The notes below the pieces were generated by a model. The model had not been told where the DNA came from and searched no databases. It worked only from the letters and a program-made list of their open reading frames with translations. This document shows, piece after piece, positions 10,942-21,189 of a stretch of 64,000 nucleotides of DNA (position 1 is the first letter of the stretch; each line of letters starts with the position of its first letter). The position numbers were made by a program, and so were the translations under genes. The stretch comes from Variovorax boronicumulans (GTDB lineage: Bacteria; Pseudomonadota; Gammaproteobacteria; Burkholderiales; Burkholderiaceae_C). The stretch spans positions 186,001 to 250,000 of the forward strand of contig NZ_JARXVG010000003.1 in the NCBI RefSeq assembly GCF_029892485.1, given 5' to 3'.

Positions 10942-11835
10942 TTACCAGGCGTGGAGTTGATCGTCGGGAAAGCTGCCGTCCTTGACGGCCTGCACGTAGG
11001 CCTTGAGCGCAGACAGCACGCCCGGCGCGTCGGCCATGAAGTTGCGCACGAACTTCGGCATCTTCCCGAGGTTGATGCCCAGCATGTCATGCAACACCAG
11101 CACCTGGCCGGCGGTGGCCTTGCCTGCGCCGATGCCGATGGTGGCGCAGTGCTTCAGTTCGGCGGTGAGCTCGGCGGCGAGCGCGGCCGGCACCATTTCC
11201 AGCACCAGCATCGTGGCGCCCGCGTCCTGCAGCGCATGCGCGTGTTGCTTGAGCAGCGCACCCGCATCGCCCTTGCCCTGCACCCGGTAGCCGCCGAGCG
11301 CATGCACGGTCTGCGGCGTCAGGCCCAGGTGCGCGCACACCGGAATGCCGCGCTCGACCAGGAAGCGCACCGTCTCGGTCGTCCAGCCGCCGCCTTCGAG
11401 CTTGACCATGTGCGCGCCGGCCTGCATCAGCACCGTGGCGTTGCGCAGCGCCTGCTCGCGCGATTCCTGGTAGCTGCCGAAGGGCAGGTCGGCGATCAGC
11501 CAGGCCGTGCCCTGCACGCGGCGCAGGCCCCGCGAGACGCTGTCGGTGTGATAGCGCATGGTCTCCAGGCTCACGCCCACCGTGCTGTTCAGGCCCTGGC
11601 AGACCATGCCGAGCGAATCGCCGACCAGCAGGCAATCGACGCCCGCCGCATCGGCCATCGCCGCGAAGGTGGCGTCGTAGGCGGTGAGCATCGAGATCTT
11701 CTCGCCGCGCGCGTGCATGTCCGCCAGGCGCGGCAGGCTCACGGGCTTGCGCGAGGCGGGCGTCGAGGCCGGAGGCAGCGTGCCGTAGGGCGACGCTGGC
11801 GTGGTTTCTGGCGATGGGGTGGTGGTGTTCGACAT
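10942..11835 (-). CDS. panB: Ketopantoate hydroxymethyltransferase
   Basis: 3-methyl-2-oxobutanoate hydroxymethyltransferase, 297 aa, makes ketopantoate using methylene-tetrahydrofolate. The core from [20 protein letters not shown] onward is standard, with [13 protein letters not shown] (metal-binding Asp), [29 protein letters not shown] and [20 protein letters not shown] Pro/Thr/Ser-rich leader of about 30 residues precedes the core and is not conserved; a later start is possible but no better one is seen. panC follows after 12 bp. Confidence 0.96.
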   Translation of the reverse strand: MSNTTTPSPETTPASPYGTLPPASTPASRKPVSLPRLADMHARGEKISMLTAYDATFAAMADAAGVDCLLVGDSLGMVCQGLNSTVGVSLETMRYHTDSVSRGLRRVQGTAWLIADLPFGSYQESREQALRNATVLMQAGAHMVKLEGGGWTTETVRFLVERGIPVCAHLGLTPQTVHALGGYRVQGKGDAGALLKQHAHALQDAGATMLVLEMVPAALAAELTAELKHCATIGIGAGKATAGQVLVLHDMLGINLGKMPKFVRNFMADAPGVLSALKAYVQAVKDGSFPDDQLHAW

Positions 11836-11908
11836 GGTTGGGTTTCTCCCTGCGGGCGTCGGTGGCCGGGCATCCTTGAGTGAAGAAAAACGCGAGATGG
11901 GTGGGTCG

Positions 11909-13480
11909 TCAGTCCGCCGAGGGCACCAGCACGGTGGGGGCCGTCGGTTCGGCGAGCGAAGGATAGTCGCGGCTGAAATGCAGCCCGCGGCTCTCGTGGC
12001 GGGCCTGGGCCGAGCGCACGATCAGCTCGGCCACCTGGACCAGGTTGCGCAGCTCCAGGAGGTCGCGCGTGACATGGAAGTTCGCATAGAACTCATGGAT
12101 CTCGGCCTGCAGCAGCGCGATGCGGTGGCTCGCGCGCTCCAGGCGCTTGTTGGTGCGCACTATGCCCACGTAGTCCCACATGAAGCGGCGCAGCTCGTCC
12201 CAGTTGTGCGAGATGACGACGGCCTCGTCGGCGTCGGTGACGCGGCTCTCGTCCCATGCGGGGATGTCGGTGCGGTCATGCGCGGGCGCGCCGGCGATGG
12301 CACCCGCCGCCGCGCGCGCGAACACCATGCACTCAACCAGCGAATTGCTGGCCAGCCGGTTGGCGCCGTGCAGGCCCGTGCAAGCGGTCTCGCCGATGGC
12401 GTAGAGGCCGGGCACGTCGGTACGGCCGGCGAGGTCGCTGAGCACGCCGCCGCAGGTGTAGTGCGCGGCCGGCACCACGGGAATCGGCTCGCGGGTGATG
12501 TCGATGCCCAGTTCGGCGCAGCGCGCGAGGATGTTGGGGAAGTGTTCCTTCAGGAACGCCGCGGGCTGGTGCGAGATGTCCAGGTACACGCAATCCAGCC
12601 CGTGCTTCTTCATCTCGAAGTCGATGGCGCGGGCGACCACGTCGCGCGGCGCGAGTTCGGCGCGCTCGTCATGTTTCGGCATGAAGCGCGTTCCGTCGGG
12701 CAACTTCAGCAAGCCGCCTTCGCCGCGCACCGCCTCGCTGATCAGGAACGACTTGGCATGCGGGTGGTACAGGCAGGTCGGGTGGAACTGGATGAACTCC
12801 ATGTTCGATACCCGGCAGCCCGCGCGCCACGCTGCGGCGATGCCGTCGCCGGTGGCCGTGTCGGGGTTGGTCGTGTAGAGGTAGACCTTGCCCGCGCCGC
12901 CCGTCGCCAGGATGGTGTGCGGCGCACGGAAGGCGAGCACCTCGTCGGTGGCGTCGTCCAGCGCGTAGAGGCCCACGCAGGCCGGGTCGTGCAGCCCGAG
13001 CTTGGTGCCGGTCACCAGGTCGACAAGCGTGTGGTGTTCGAAAAGCGTGATGTTCGGCGTGCGGCGCACACGCTCGATCAGCACCTGCTGCACCGCTGCG
13101 CCAGTGGCGTCGGTCACATGCACGATGCGGCGCTGGCTGTGGCCGCCTTCGCGCGTCAGATGCAGATCGCCGCCTTCTTCCGAGAACGGCACGCCCAGTT
13201 CGCGCAGCCAGCCGATGGCTTCGGGTGCATGTTCGACGACGAAGCGCGTGGCCTCAGGGTCGCACAGGCCCGCGCCGGCGATGAGCGTGTCTTCCACATG
13301 CGCGTCGAAGCTGTCGCCCGCGGCCAGCACCGCCGCGATGCCACCCTGCGCCCAGGCGCTGGAGCCGTCGTTCAGTGCGCGCTTGGTGAGCACCGCCACG
13401 CGGTGCGTAGGCGCCAGGTGCAGCGCGGCGGAGAGGCCGGCGAGGCCGCTGCCGACGATGAGGACGTCGAAATCGAGCAC
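11909..13480 (-). CDS. nadB: L-aspartate oxidase
   Basis: This 523-aa FAD enzyme oxidises aspartate to iminoaspartate, the first step of NAD synthesis. The FAD-binding [13 protein letters not shown] is at residues 11-23. Further signatures are [37 protein letters not shown] with the active-site Arg, [16 protein letters not shown] and [17 protein letters not shown]. It lies between scpA (23 bp upstream) and panB (73 bp downstream) on the minus strand. Confidence 0.97.
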   Translation of the reverse strand: MLDFDVLIVGSGLAGLSAALHLAPTHRVAVLTKRALNDGSSAWAQGGIAAVLAAGDSFDAHVEDTLIAGAGLCDPEATRFVVEHAPEAIGWLRELGVPFSEEGGDLHLTREGGHSQRRIVHVTDATGAAVQQVLIERVRRTPNITLFEHHTLVDLVTGTKLGLHDPACVGLYALDDATDEVLAFRAPHTILATGGAGKVYLYTTNPDTATGDGIAAAWRAGCRVSNMEFIQFHPTCLYHPHAKSFLISEAVRGEGGLLKLPDGTRFMPKHDERAELAPRDVVARAIDFEMKKHGLDCVYLDISHQPAAFLKEHFPNILARCAELGIDITREPIPVVPAAHYTCGGVLSDLAGRTDVPGLYAIGETACTGLHGANRLASNSLVECMVFARAAAGAIAGAPAHDRTDIPAWDESRVTDADEAVVISHNWDELRRFMWDYVGIVRTNKRLERASHRIALLQAEIHEFYANFHVTRDLLELRNLVQVAELIVRSAQARHESRGLHFSRDYPSLAEPTAPTVLVPSAD

Positions 13481-13503
13481 GGCGGAATCCTCGGGTAGCG
13501 GGG

Positions 13504-14340
13504 TCAGGCTGGCGAATAGGCCAGGCGCACGTAGATCGGTGCGAAGGCTTCCGCCTGCGTGATGTCGATCAGCGTTTCCTTCGCGAGCTCGAGCATCGCG
13601 ATGAAGGTGACGATCAGCACGGGCGCCCCGCGCGACACGTCGAAGAGTTTCTCGAACTCCACGAAGCGCTGCCCCTGCAGGTGGCGCAGCACGATGCTCA
13701 TGTGCTCGCGCACGTTGAGTTCTTCCCGCGAGATCTTGTGGTGCTGCACGAGCTTGGCGCGCTTCATGATGTCGGCCCAGGCATCGCGCAGGTCGATCAC
13801 GTTCACCTCGGGAAAGCGGGGCTTGAGCGACTGCTCGATGTAGACCTGCCCTTTCCAGAAGTCGCGGCCGTAGGTCGGCATCGCGCTGATGGCGGCGGCC
13901 TGCAGCTTGGTCTGCTCGTATTCGAGCAGGCGGCGCACGAGTTCGGCGCGCGGGTCTTCGGCCTCTTCGCCCTCGGCCACCTTCTTGGGCGGCAGCAGCA
14001 TCCGAGACTTGATCTCGATCAGCATCGCGGCCATCAGCAGGTATTCGGCCGCGAGTTCGAGGTTCGTCTGGCGGATTTCGTCGACGTAGCTCAGGTACTG
14101 CCGCGTGAGCCCCGCCATCGGGATGTCGAGGATGTTGAAGTTCTGCTTCCTGATCAGGTACAGCAGCAAGTCCAGCGGGCCCTCGAAGGCCTCCAGGAAC
14201 ACCTGCAACGCCTCGGGCGGGATGTACAGGTCTTTCGGCATCGCGAACAACGGCTCGCCATAGAGCCTGGCGAGCGCGACCTGGTCGACCACCTCGGGCA
14301 TCGCCATCACCGGCGTGTCGTTGTCCTCGTCTCTGCTCAT
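13504..14340 (-). CDS. scpA: Segregation and condensation protein A
   Basis: ScpA is the kleisin that bridges the SMC dimer with ScpB for chromosome organisation. This 278-aa protein has the kleisin start [20 protein letters not shown], the [18 protein letters not shown] stretch, the [21 protein letters not shown] helix and a C-terminal winged-helix region ([23 protein letters not shown]). No scpB is seen nearby. It is the first gene of the scpA-nadB-panBC-queED run. Confidence 0.95.
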   Translation of the reverse strand: MSRDEDNDTPVMAMPEVVDQVALARLYGEPLFAMPKDLYIPPEALQVFLEAFEGPLDLLLYLIRKQNFNILDIPMAGLTRQYLSYVDEIRQTNLELAAEYLLMAAMLIEIKSRMLLPPKKVAEGEEAEDPRAELVRRLLEYEQTKLQAAAISAMPTYGRDFWKGQVYIEQSLKPRFPEVNVIDLRDAWADIMKRAKLVQHHKISREELNVREHMSIVLRHLQGQRFVEFEKLFDVSRGAPVLIVTFIAMLELAKETLIDITQAEAFAPIYVRLAYSPA

Positions 14341-14349
14341 CGGGCGAAC

Positions 14350-14412
14350 GCTATCAATTCAATAGCTGTTGGCGCAATGCGGACGGGAGCTGGATGCCGA
14401 GCCGGCACCATT
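14350..14412. repeat. Short intergenic repeat with a CTAT...ATAG hairpin
   Basis: GCTAT at 14350-14354 pairs with ATAGC across CAATTCA, followed by TGTTGGCGCAATG and a GGGAGCTGGATGCC stretch. From memory this layout resembles a small intergenic repeat widely scattered in Comamonadaceae genomes. No second copy was found in this window, so the assignment is an inference. It lies between scpA and the DUF3460 gene. Confidence 0.4.
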
Positions 14413-14618
14413 TACTTGGATTGGGTCTGGTAGACGTAGGGCTGCATCGGCACGCGGGCTTCGCTGTACTCCTCGAGCAGGCTGCGGTCGAGGTGCTTGT
14501 CCCAGAGGAGGGCGCGGCCGGCGCGCTGTTCGGCTTCCAGCGTCGGCTTCTTTTCTTTCATCTCCTCGATGAAATTGGTGATCTCGGAAGAGTAGTGGGG
14601 GCGGCGGAAGATGGACAT
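14412..14618 (-). CDS. DUF3460 family small protein
   Basis: A 68-aa protein beginning MSIFRRPHYSSEITNFIEEM. The pattern of a basic YxSE start, a Leu/Lys/Glu helix and the motif LLWDKHLDRSLLEEY is what I recall for the betaproteobacterial DUF3460 family of unknown function. The start at 14618 was chosen because the longer upstream frame crosses into the divergent lipoprotein gene. It is soluble and has no cysteine. Confidence 0.85.
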   Translation of the reverse strand: MSIFRRPHYSSEITNFIEEMKEKKPTLEAEQRAGRALLWDKHLDRSLLEEYSEARVPMQPYVYQTQSK

Positions 14619-14657
14619 AGACTGGACCTTTGTAGACCGAATTTTACCGGGGACGGC

Positions 14658-15164
14658 ATGGGACATCGGCAACAGTGGCGGATCGGCATGGCAACGGCGT
14701 TGCTGGCGGGGGTGATCGGGTTGGCGGGCTGCGACAACCAGCGCATCGCCGAACTCGAAGAAGGCGTCGCCACCGAGGCCGACGTGCGCACCAAGTTCGG
14801 CCAGCCCGAGAACATCTGGGACGCCCCCGACGGCGGCCGGATCTTCGAATACAACCGCCAGCCGCAGGGCCAGAAGAACTACATGATCACCATCGGCCGC
14901 GACGGCAAGATGAGCGCGCTGCGCCAGGTGCTCACGCCCGAGAACTTCGCCAGGGTGCAACCCGGGATGATGATGGAAGACCTGCGCAAGCTGCTCGGCA
15001 AGCCCGCCAGGGTCACGCCCTATGCGCTCAAGCGCGAGACCGAATGGGAGTGGCGCTGGGTGCAGCCGCCGAATTCGCCGATGGTGTTCACCGCCACGCT
15101 GAACGACGACCAGCGCGTGGTGCGCAGCGGCTCGTCGCCGGACCGGGCGACCGAAACCAACTGA
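14658..15164 (+). CDS. SmpA/OmlA (BamE-like) domain lipoprotein
   Basis: A 168-aa protein with a lipoprotein signal peptide ending in VIGLAGC, which places the lipidated Cys near residue 24. Two BamE-like segments follow: ATEADVRTKFGQPENIWD and MMEDLRKLLGKPARVTPY. These are half-repeats of the small beta-sheet fold used by BamE. It is probably an outer-membrane lipoprotein, but its length and two half-repeats argue against it being the cell's main BamE. The start is 39 bp from the divergent DUF3460 gene. Confidence 0.83.
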   Translation: MGHRQQWRIGMATALLAGVIGLAGCDNQRIAELEEGVATEADVRTKFGQPENIWDAPDGGRIFEYNRQPQGQKNYMITIGRDGKMSALRQVLTPENFARVQPGMMMEDLRKLLGKPARVTPYALKRETEWEWRWVQPPNSPMVFTATLNDDQRVVRSGSSPDRATETN

Positions 15165-16844
15165 TCAGGCCTCGGCCGTGTGCGGCCGGCCATTCGCCAG
15201 TTCTTCGGCGAATCCCGAACGCTCGATCACCTCGCGCGGCTGCGGCTGCAGCGATTCCACCCGCAGCACCCCGTCGCGTGCCAGCACCGCGCGGTGCAAC
15301 TGGCGCAGCGCATCGACGCCGGTGGCGTCCAGGTAGATCAGGTGCGTGGCGTCGAGCACCACCGTCATGCCGCGCGGCGCGCGCTCGGCCGCATTCACCG
15401 CTTCGTCGAGCTTGGCTGCCGCGCCGAAGAACAGCGCGCCGTAGATCCGGTAGGTGAGCACCGGCGGCTGCATCGATTCGAGCTCGACGCTGAAGAGCCC
15501 GCTCATGCGCCGGATGAAAAGCGCGCACGCGAGCACGATGCCCGCCTGCACCGCCACCGTGAGGTCGAACACCACGGTGAGGAAAAAAGTGCCGAGCATC
15601 AGCAGCCGGTAATGCCGGCTGAAGTGCCGCAACTGGCCCGGCGTGAATTCGCGCCATTCGCCCATGTTCAGGCCGACGAAGACGAGGATGCCCGCCAGCA
15701 CCGCGAGCGGCACGTGGCGCGCGAGCGGCGCGGCCAGCAGCACCACGACCAGCAAGGTCAGCGCATGCACGATGCCCGCGATCGGCGAACTGCCGCCCGA
15801 GCGGATGTTCGTCACCGTGCGCGCGATGGTGCCGGTGGCCGGCATGCCGCCGAAGAAGGGCGTGACGATGTTGGCGATGCCCTGCGCCATCAGTTCCTGG
15901 TTCGGGTCGTGGCGCGGCTGGCCGCTCAGCTGGTCGGCCACGCGCGCGCACAGCAGCGATTCGATGGCGCCCAGCAGCGCGATGGTCAGCGTCGGCGTGA
16001 CCAGTTGCTTGACCGTCTCCCACGAGAAGTCGGGCAGCGCGAAGGCCGGCACGCCCTCGGGAATGCCGCCGAAGCGCGTGCCGATGGTCTCCACCGGCAG
16101 CGCGAAGCCCCATGACACCAGCGTGAGCGTGACCAGCGCGACGATCGGGCCCGGCACGCGCGCGCCCATCTGCACCGCGCGTGTCTGCACCAGGTGCAAT
16201 GGCAGGCGAGGCAGCCGCCGCCACAGCACCAGCCCGGCCACGCAGGCCACGCCGAGCGCGAAGGCCCAGGGGTTGAAGGTGCCGATCTGCAGCGCCATCG
16301 CATGCAGCTGCGAAAACACGTCGGCCGGCATCTTCGCGACCGTGAGCCCAAGCAGGTCCTTCAGCTGCGACAGCAGGATCAGCACCGCGATGCCGTTGGT
16401 GAAGCCCACCACGATCGACAGCGGCACGAAGCGCACCAGCCGCCCGAGTCCGAAGAGGCCTGCCGCGAACAGCAGCACACCGGCGCAGGCGGTGGAAATC
16501 AGCAGGTTCGCCACGCCGTAGCGCTCGACGATGCCGTAGACGATCACGATGAAGGCGCCGGCCGGCCCGCCGATCTGCACCGCCGAGCCGCCCAGGAGCG
16601 AGATCAGGAAGCCCGCGATGATCGCCGTCCAGATGCCGGCCTCGGGCTTGAGCCCCGAGGCGATGGCAAAGGCCATCGCCAGCGGCAGCGCCACGATGCC
16701 CACCGTCGCGCCCGCGCCCAGGTCCTTGAAGAAACGCTCCCGGTTGTAGTCCGCCATCGCGTCCAGCAGGCGGGGACGAAAGCGGGTGAGTTTCAAAGGG
16801 GACTGCATGGGTGGCTGATTGTGGCTCGCGTGTCTCGTCGGCAC
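15165..16844 (-). CDS. SulP family inorganic anion transporter with STAS domain
   Basis: A 559-aa inner-membrane transporter with about a dozen hydrophobic segments beginning at ATVGIVALPLAMAFAIASG, followed by the STAS domain (about residues 445-550, AAPRGMTVVLDATHLIYLDATG...). SulP proteins import sulfate, bicarbonate or related anions; the substrate cannot be read from sequence. GGTAVQ-like LLGGSAVQIGGPAGAF and the NQELMAQGIANIVTPFFGGMPATG segment are strong family marks. The start is either GTG at 16844 or ATG at 16808; neither has a good ribosome site. It abuts the convergent BamE-like gene directly. Confidence 0.92.
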   Translation of the reverse strand: MPTRHASHNQPPMQSPLKLTRFRPRLLDAMADYNRERFFKDLGAGATVGIVALPLAMAFAIASGLKPEAGIWTAIIAGFLISLLGGSAVQIGGPAGAFIVIVYGIVERYGVANLLISTACAGVLLFAAGLFGLGRLVRFVPLSIVVGFTNGIAVLILLSQLKDLLGLTVAKMPADVFSQLHAMALQIGTFNPWAFALGVACVAGLVLWRRLPRLPLHLVQTRAVQMGARVPGPIVALVTLTLVSWGFALPVETIGTRFGGIPEGVPAFALPDFSWETVKQLVTPTLTIALLGAIESLLCARVADQLSGQPRHDPNQELMAQGIANIVTPFFGGMPATGTIARTVTNIRSGGSSPIAGIVHALTLLVVVLLAAPLARHVPLAVLAGILVFVGLNMGEWREFTPGQLRHFSRHYRLLMLGTFFLTVVFDLTVAVQAGIVLACALFIRRMSGLFSVELESMQPPVLTYRIYGALFFGAAAKLDEAVNAAERAPRGMTVVLDATHLIYLDATGVDALRQLHRAVLARDGVLRVESLQPQPREVIERSGFAEELANGRPHTAEA

Positions 16845-16957
16845 GACCGTCGAGCGGCCTGCGTACTTTCGATCAACTTATCCAAAGCGAAGGATCAAGA
16901 TACATTTTTCACACTAATTGACATTTAAAACCAACATTGCCCGAGGGAGCCCGGTCC
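16845..16957. promoter_or_regulatory. AT-rich divergent promoter region (sulP / hoxX)
   Basis: This 113-bp gap is clearly richer in A/T than its surroundings, notably 16885-16935, and includes TTGACA at 16918-16923. It must hold the promoters of both divergent genes. A GAGGGAG ribosome site at about 16943-16949 serves hoxX. No confident -35/-10 pair could be assigned to either strand. Confidence 0.45.
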
Positions 16958-18670
16958 ATGCACATCCTGCTTGTCGCAAGCGCGTTCAACAGCCTGACGC
17001 AAAGAGTTCTGGTCGAACTCCAGGACCGCGGCCACACCGTCGGCGTCGAACTGGCGCTCGGCGATGACGACGCCTTGCGCGAAGCGGTGCGCGTGCATGC
17101 GCCCCAACTCATCCTGGCGCCGATGCTCACCACCGCGATTCCCGAAGACATCTGGCGCGCCCACACTTGCCTGATCGTCCACCCCGGCCCGCCCGGCGAC
17201 CGGGGTCCCTCTTCGCTCGACTGGACGCTGCGCAGCGGCACCGAAAGCTGGGGCGTCACCGTGCTCGCGGCCGTCGCCGAGATGGACGCGGGCGATGTCT
17301 GGGCCTGGTCGCCGCTCAAGGTGCCGCCGCTGGCCGGCAAGAGCGATCTCTACCGCGGCGAGGTGGCCGATGCGGCTGTCGACGCGGTGCTGCTCGCGGT
17401 CGAGCGCTTCGCCTCGGGCAAGTACAAGCCGAAGCGGCAGAAGGCGGCCGACCTTGCGGCGGGCTGGCGTCCGTTCCTGAAGCAGGTGGAGCGCCGCATC
17501 GACTGGGCCACCGAATCGACCGAGTCGGTACTGCGCCAGTTGCGTGCCGCCGATTCGCAGCCCGGCGTGCTCGACGACATGTTCGGCGCCCAGTGGTACC
17601 TGCACGGCGCGTACCCCGAAGACGAACTGCGCGGCGCGCCCGGCGAGCTGATCGCCACCCGCGCCGGTGCCATCTGCCGCGCCACGACGGACGGCGCCGT
17701 CTGGATCGTGCAACTTCGCCCCTGGCGCGCGCCGGGCTCGGGGCTGGCCAGCTTCAAGCTGCCGGCCGTCGATGCGCTCGGCGACCTGCTGCCCGCCGGC
17801 CTGCCCGAAGTTCCCGCACCACTGCAATTGCCGGCGGCGCGCCGCACCTGGACCGACATGCGCTACAGCGAGCACGGCGCGGTCGGCGTGCTGAACTTTT
17901 CGTTCCCCGGCGGCGCGATGAGCAGCGTGCAGTGCCGCCGCCTGCTGGAGGCCTATCGCTTCGCCTGCACCCGGCCGACCTCGGTGCTGGTGCTCGGCGG
18001 CCTGCGCGACTTTTTCTCGAATGGCATCCACCTCAACGTGATCGAGGCCGCGCCCGATCCGGCCGAGGACTCGTGGGCCAACATCCATGCGATGAACGAC
18101 CTGGTCGAGGCGGTGATCACCACCACCGACAGGCTCACCGTCGCGGCCCTGGGCGGCAATGCCGCTGCCGGCGGCGTGATGCTCGCGCTCGCGGCCGACG
18201 AGGTGTGGTGCAGGGACGGCGCCATCCTCAACCCGCACTACAAGCTCATGGGCCTCTACGGCTCCGAGTACTGGACCTACACGCTGCCGCGCCGCGTGGG
18301 CGAGCGCGAGGCGGAGCGCCTCACGCAATCGGCGCTGCCGGTGAGCGCGAAGCGCGCGGTCGAGCTTGGCATGGCCGAGCGCGTGCTGCAGGCCGCGCCG
18401 GAAGAACTGGGCGATGAAGTGGTGCGGCTGGCTGCAGAGCTCGCCGCATCGCCCGACCTCGCGGCACGCATCGCGAAGAAGAAGGCGAAGCGCGCGGAAG
18501 ATGAATCGGTGAAGCCGCTGCAGCGATACCGCGATGAAGAGCTGACGCACATGCGCCGCAATTTCTTCGACCGGAGCGAGCCGCATGCGGCCTTGCGCTC
18601 TGCCTTCGTGCGCAAGGAAAAGGCGCAGCACACGCCCGCGCACGTCGCGCAGCTGGGCCTGCCGCGCTGA
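16958..18670 (+). CDS. hoxX: HoxX-type formyltransferase/crotonase fusion (hydrogenase maturation family)
   Basis: A 570-aa two-domain protein. The N-terminal half is a formyltransferase (VHPGPPGDRGPSSLDW; GVTVLAAVAEMDAGDVWAW), and the C-terminal half is a crotonase fold (AALGGNAAAGGVMLALAADE; NPHYKLMGLYGSEYWTYTLP). This matches HoxX, which uses formyl-tetrahydrofolate and CoA to make formyl-CoA and release CO for the active site of [NiFe] hydrogenases under air. The start was moved to 16958 because a ribosome site precedes it. No hydrogenase gene is visible in the window, so here it stands alone and its role is open. Confidence 0.88.
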   Translation: MHILLVASAFNSLTQRVLVELQDRGHTVGVELALGDDDALREAVRVHAPQLILAPMLTTAIPEDIWRAHTCLIVHPGPPGDRGPSSLDWTLRSGTESWGVTVLAAVAEMDAGDVWAWSPLKVPPLAGKSDLYRGEVADAAVDAVLLAVERFASGKYKPKRQKAADLAAGWRPFLKQVERRIDWATESTESVLRQLRAADSQPGVLDDMFGAQWYLHGAYPEDELRGAPGELIATRAGAICRATTDGAVWIVQLRPWRAPGSGLASFKLPAVDALGDLLPAGLPEVPAPLQLPAARRTWTDMRYSEHGAVGVLNFSFPGGAMSSVQCRRLLEAYRFACTRPTSVLVLGGLRDFFSNGIHLNVIEAAPDPAEDSWANIHAMNDLVEAVITTTDRLTVAALGGNAAAGGVMLALAADEVWCRDGAILNPHYKLMGLYGSEYWTYTLPRRVGEREAERLTQSALPVSAKRAVELGMAERVLQAAPEELGDEVVRLAAELAASPDLAARIAKKKAKRAEDESVKPLQRYRDEELTHMRRNFFDRSEPHAALRSAFVRKEKAQHTPAHVAQLGLPR

Positions 18671-18682
18671 GGCTCCAGCGCC

Positions 18683-18880
18683 TTACTTGCTGTCCGGAAT
18701 CACCGCATCGGCAGCCGCACCCACGGCCTTGCCGGTGATGCGCGCGGTGCCGATGGCCGCGTCGGCGGCGAGGCCGACCGCGCCGGCGCCCACGCTCACC
18801 GCGGTGCTGGCGACCGTGACCACGGCGCAGCCGCTCAGCGCGGCAACGAGCGACGACAGCAGAAGAGCGCGCAGCAGCAT
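18683..18880 (-). CDS. Small lipoprotein, Ala/Val-rich
   Basis: A 65-aa protein with a lipoprotein signal peptide (MLLRALLLSSLVAALSGC, Cys18) followed by a repetitive Ala/Gly/Val segment (VSVGAGAVGLAADAAIG, ITGKAVGAAADAVIPDSK). This resembles a small lipoprotein family common in Proteobacteria whose function is unknown. It sits 20 bp upstream-to-downstream of metG on the same strand and may be co-transcribed with it. Confidence 0.75.
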   Translation of the reverse strand: MLLRALLLSSLVAALSGCAVVTVASTAVSVGAGAVGLAADAAIGTARITGKAVGAAADAVIPDSK

Positions 18881-18900
18881 GGAGTGATCTCCTCGATCGG

Positions 18901-21000
18901 TCAGCGAACCCGCATGCCCGGCGTCGCGCCCGGCCAGGGTTCGAGCACATGGATGCCCGAATTGGCTTTTTCGTCGCCGTGGCTCGCGGCCAGCACCATG
19001 CCTTCGCTGATGCCGAACTTCATCTTGCGCGGCGCGAGGTTCGCGACCAGCACCGTGAGCTTGCCCACCAGTTGCTCAGGCTGGTAGGCCGAGGCGATGC
19101 CGCTGAACACGTTGCGGGTTTTTCCTTCGCCGGCATCGAGCGTCAGGCGCAGCAGCTTGGTCGAGCCTTCGACCTTCTCGCACGCCACGATCTTCGCGAT
19201 GCGCAGGTCGATCTTCACGAAGTCGTCGATGGTGATCGTCGGCGCGATGGCTTCGCCGCCGGGCAGCGCGTCGGCGCTTGCAGCTTCGGCTGCGGCAACC
19301 GGTGCCGCTTCAGGCGCGTCGAAAAGCTTGTCGACCACCTTGGCATCGGCACGCTGCATCAGGTGCTTGTAGTCGCCGATGGCGTGACCGGCGGGCAGCG
19401 CCTGCGCCGCATCCGTCCAGGCCAGCGGCGAGATCTTCAGGAACGCCTCGACGTTCACCGCCAGCGCCGGCAGCACCGGCTTCAGGTACAGCGTGAGCAG
19501 GCGGAAGGCCTCGATGCACACGGTGCACACGTCGTGCAGGCGCGCTTCGGCGCCTTCCTTCTTGGCCAGCTCCCAGGGCTTGTTATGGTCGACGTACTCG
19601 TTCACCTTGTCGGCCAGCGCCATCACTTCGCGCAGCGCACGGGCGTAGTCGCGCCCGTCGTAGAGCGAATGGATCTGGCCGGCCGCCTCGCGCAGCGCGA
19701 ACAGCAGCGCATCGCCATCGGCCGACACCTCGCCCAGCTTGCCGCCGAAGCGCTTGCCGATGAAGCCTGCCGCGCGGCTCGCGATGTTGATGTACTTGCC
19801 CACGAGGTCGCTGTTGACGCGCGCGACGAAGTCCTCGGGGTTGAAGTCGATGTCTTCGTTGCGGCCGTTGAGCTTGGCCGCGATGTAGTAGCGCAGCCAT
19901 TCGGGATCGAGCCCGATCGACAGGTACTTGAGCGGATCGATGCCGGTGCCGCGGCTCTTGCTCATCTTCTCGCCGCTCACCGTGAGGTGGCCGTGCACGT
20001 ACACCGCATCGGGCGCCTTCCGGCCGCTGAAGTGCAGCATCGCGGGCCAGAAGAGGGTGTGGAAAGTGATGATGTCCTTGCCGATGAAATGCACCTGCTC
20101 CAGGTCGGGGTCGGCCATGTACTCGGTGTACGAGATGCCGTCGCCGCCCAGTTCGATGCAGCGCTTGTCCAGCAGGTTCTTCAGCGACGCCAGGTAGCCC
20201 ACGGGCGCGTCGAGCCACACGTAGAAGTACTTGCCCGGCGCATCGGGGATCTCGATGCCGAAGTAGGGCGCGTCGCGGCTGATGTCCCAGTCGCCGAGGC
20301 CGCCCTTGCCTTCGTCGTCCTTGTAGAGCCATTCGCGGATCTTGTTCTGCACTTCGGACTGCACGTGGCCGGGCGCGGCGGTCCATTCCTTCAGGTAGGC
20401 CTCGCAGCGCGGGTCGGAAAGCTTGAAGAAGAAGTGGTCCGAGCTGCGCAGTTCGGGCTTGGCGCCCGAGAGGGCCGAGTAGGGATTGATCAGCTCGGTG
20501 GGCGCGTACACCGCGCCGCACACCTCGCAGTTGTCGCCGTACTGGTCCTTCGAATGGCAGTTGGGGCACTCGCCCTTGATGAAGCGGTCGGCCAGGAACA
20601 TGCCCTTTTCAGGGTCGTAGAACTGCTCGACGCTCTTGGTCTCGATGAGGCCGGCGGCGCGCAGGTCGCGGTAGATGTCCTGCGCGAGCTGGTGGTTCTC
20701 GGGCGCGTCGGTCGAGTGCCAGTTGTCGAAGGAGATGTAGTAGCCGTCCAGGTAGGGCTTGCGGCCCGCGGCGATCTCGGCCACGAAGGCCTGGGGCGTC
20801 ACGCCGGCCTTGTCGGCCGCGATGGTGATGGCCGCGCCGTGCGCGTCGTCGGCGCAGACGAAGTTGACCTCGGCGCCGTTCATTCGCTGGTTCCGCACCC
20901 AGATGTCGGCCTGGATGTACTCCATCATGTGGCCGATGTGGAACTTGCCGTTGGCGTACGGCAGGGCGGTGGTGACGAAGAGCTTGCGCGGGGCGGACAT
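18901..21000 (-). CDS. metG: Methionyl-tRNA synthetase
   Basis: A 699-aa class I enzyme that charges tRNA-Met. The HIGH motif appears as HIGH in [12 protein letters not shown] and the KMSKS motif as [11 protein letters not shown] zinc knuckle with [17 protein letters not shown] lies around residues 146-162. The C-terminal part ([20 protein letters not shown]) is the Trbp111-like tRNA-binding dimerisation domain of the long MetG form. It is divergent from the dehydrogenase gene with a 189-bp gap. Confidence 0.98.
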   Translation of the reverse strand: MSAPRKLFVTTALPYANGKFHIGHMMEYIQADIWVRNQRMNGAEVNFVCADDAHGAAITIAADKAGVTPQAFVAEIAAGRKPYLDGYYISFDNWHSTDAPENHQLAQDIYRDLRAAGLIETKSVEQFYDPEKGMFLADRFIKGECPNCHSKDQYGDNCEVCGAVYAPTELINPYSALSGAKPELRSSDHFFFKLSDPRCEAYLKEWTAAPGHVQSEVQNKIREWLYKDDEGKGGLGDWDISRDAPYFGIEIPDAPGKYFYVWLDAPVGYLASLKNLLDKRCIELGGDGISYTEYMADPDLEQVHFIGKDIITFHTLFWPAMLHFSGRKAPDAVYVHGHLTVSGEKMSKSRGTGIDPLKYLSIGLDPEWLRYYIAAKLNGRNEDIDFNPEDFVARVNSDLVGKYINIASRAAGFIGKRFGGKLGEVSADGDALLFALREAAGQIHSLYDGRDYARALREVMALADKVNEYVDHNKPWELAKKEGAEARLHDVCTVCIEAFRLLTLYLKPVLPALAVNVEAFLKISPLAWTDAAQALPAGHAIGDYKHLMQRADAKVVDKLFDAPEAAPVAAAEAASADALPGGEAIAPTITIDDFVKIDLRIAKIVACEKVEGSTKLLRLTLDAGEGKTRNVFSGIASAYQPEQLVGKLTVLVANLAPRKMKFGISEGMVLAASHGDEKANSGIHVLEPWPGATPGMRVR

Positions 21001-21189
21001 CGGGGAGGGCGCTTTCGGGAGTGACGGACGGGGAACCGGGCATTTTAGGTGGCGGCGTGCTTCCCGCGTTCGGCCCGGCTTTTGCCGCAGGAGCTACCCG
21101 CCCCAGTGACCCACGAAAGCGCGGGGTGTCTCGCGCGCGACGTATGCTTCGCCCTCCGATACAGAACGCCAGAAAGCGAGCCGCAGCCG
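21001..21189. promoter_or_regulatory. Divergent intergenic region (metG / isocitrate dehydrogenase-type gene)
   Basis: This 189-bp stretch must carry the two outward promoters. I see no convincing riboswitch, T-box or long palindrome, and no clear -35/-10 pair. An in-frame upstream extension of the plus-strand gene into this region is low quality and was discarded. Confidence 0.4.

Noticed and set aside
18949-21024. 691-codon open frame opposite metG
   Set aside because: It is the antisense shadow of metG and shows no recognisable domain or ribosome site.
21001-21189. Riboswitch or T-box upstream of metG
   Set aside because: The region has no long conserved-looking stem array or T-box core and is short on the metG side.
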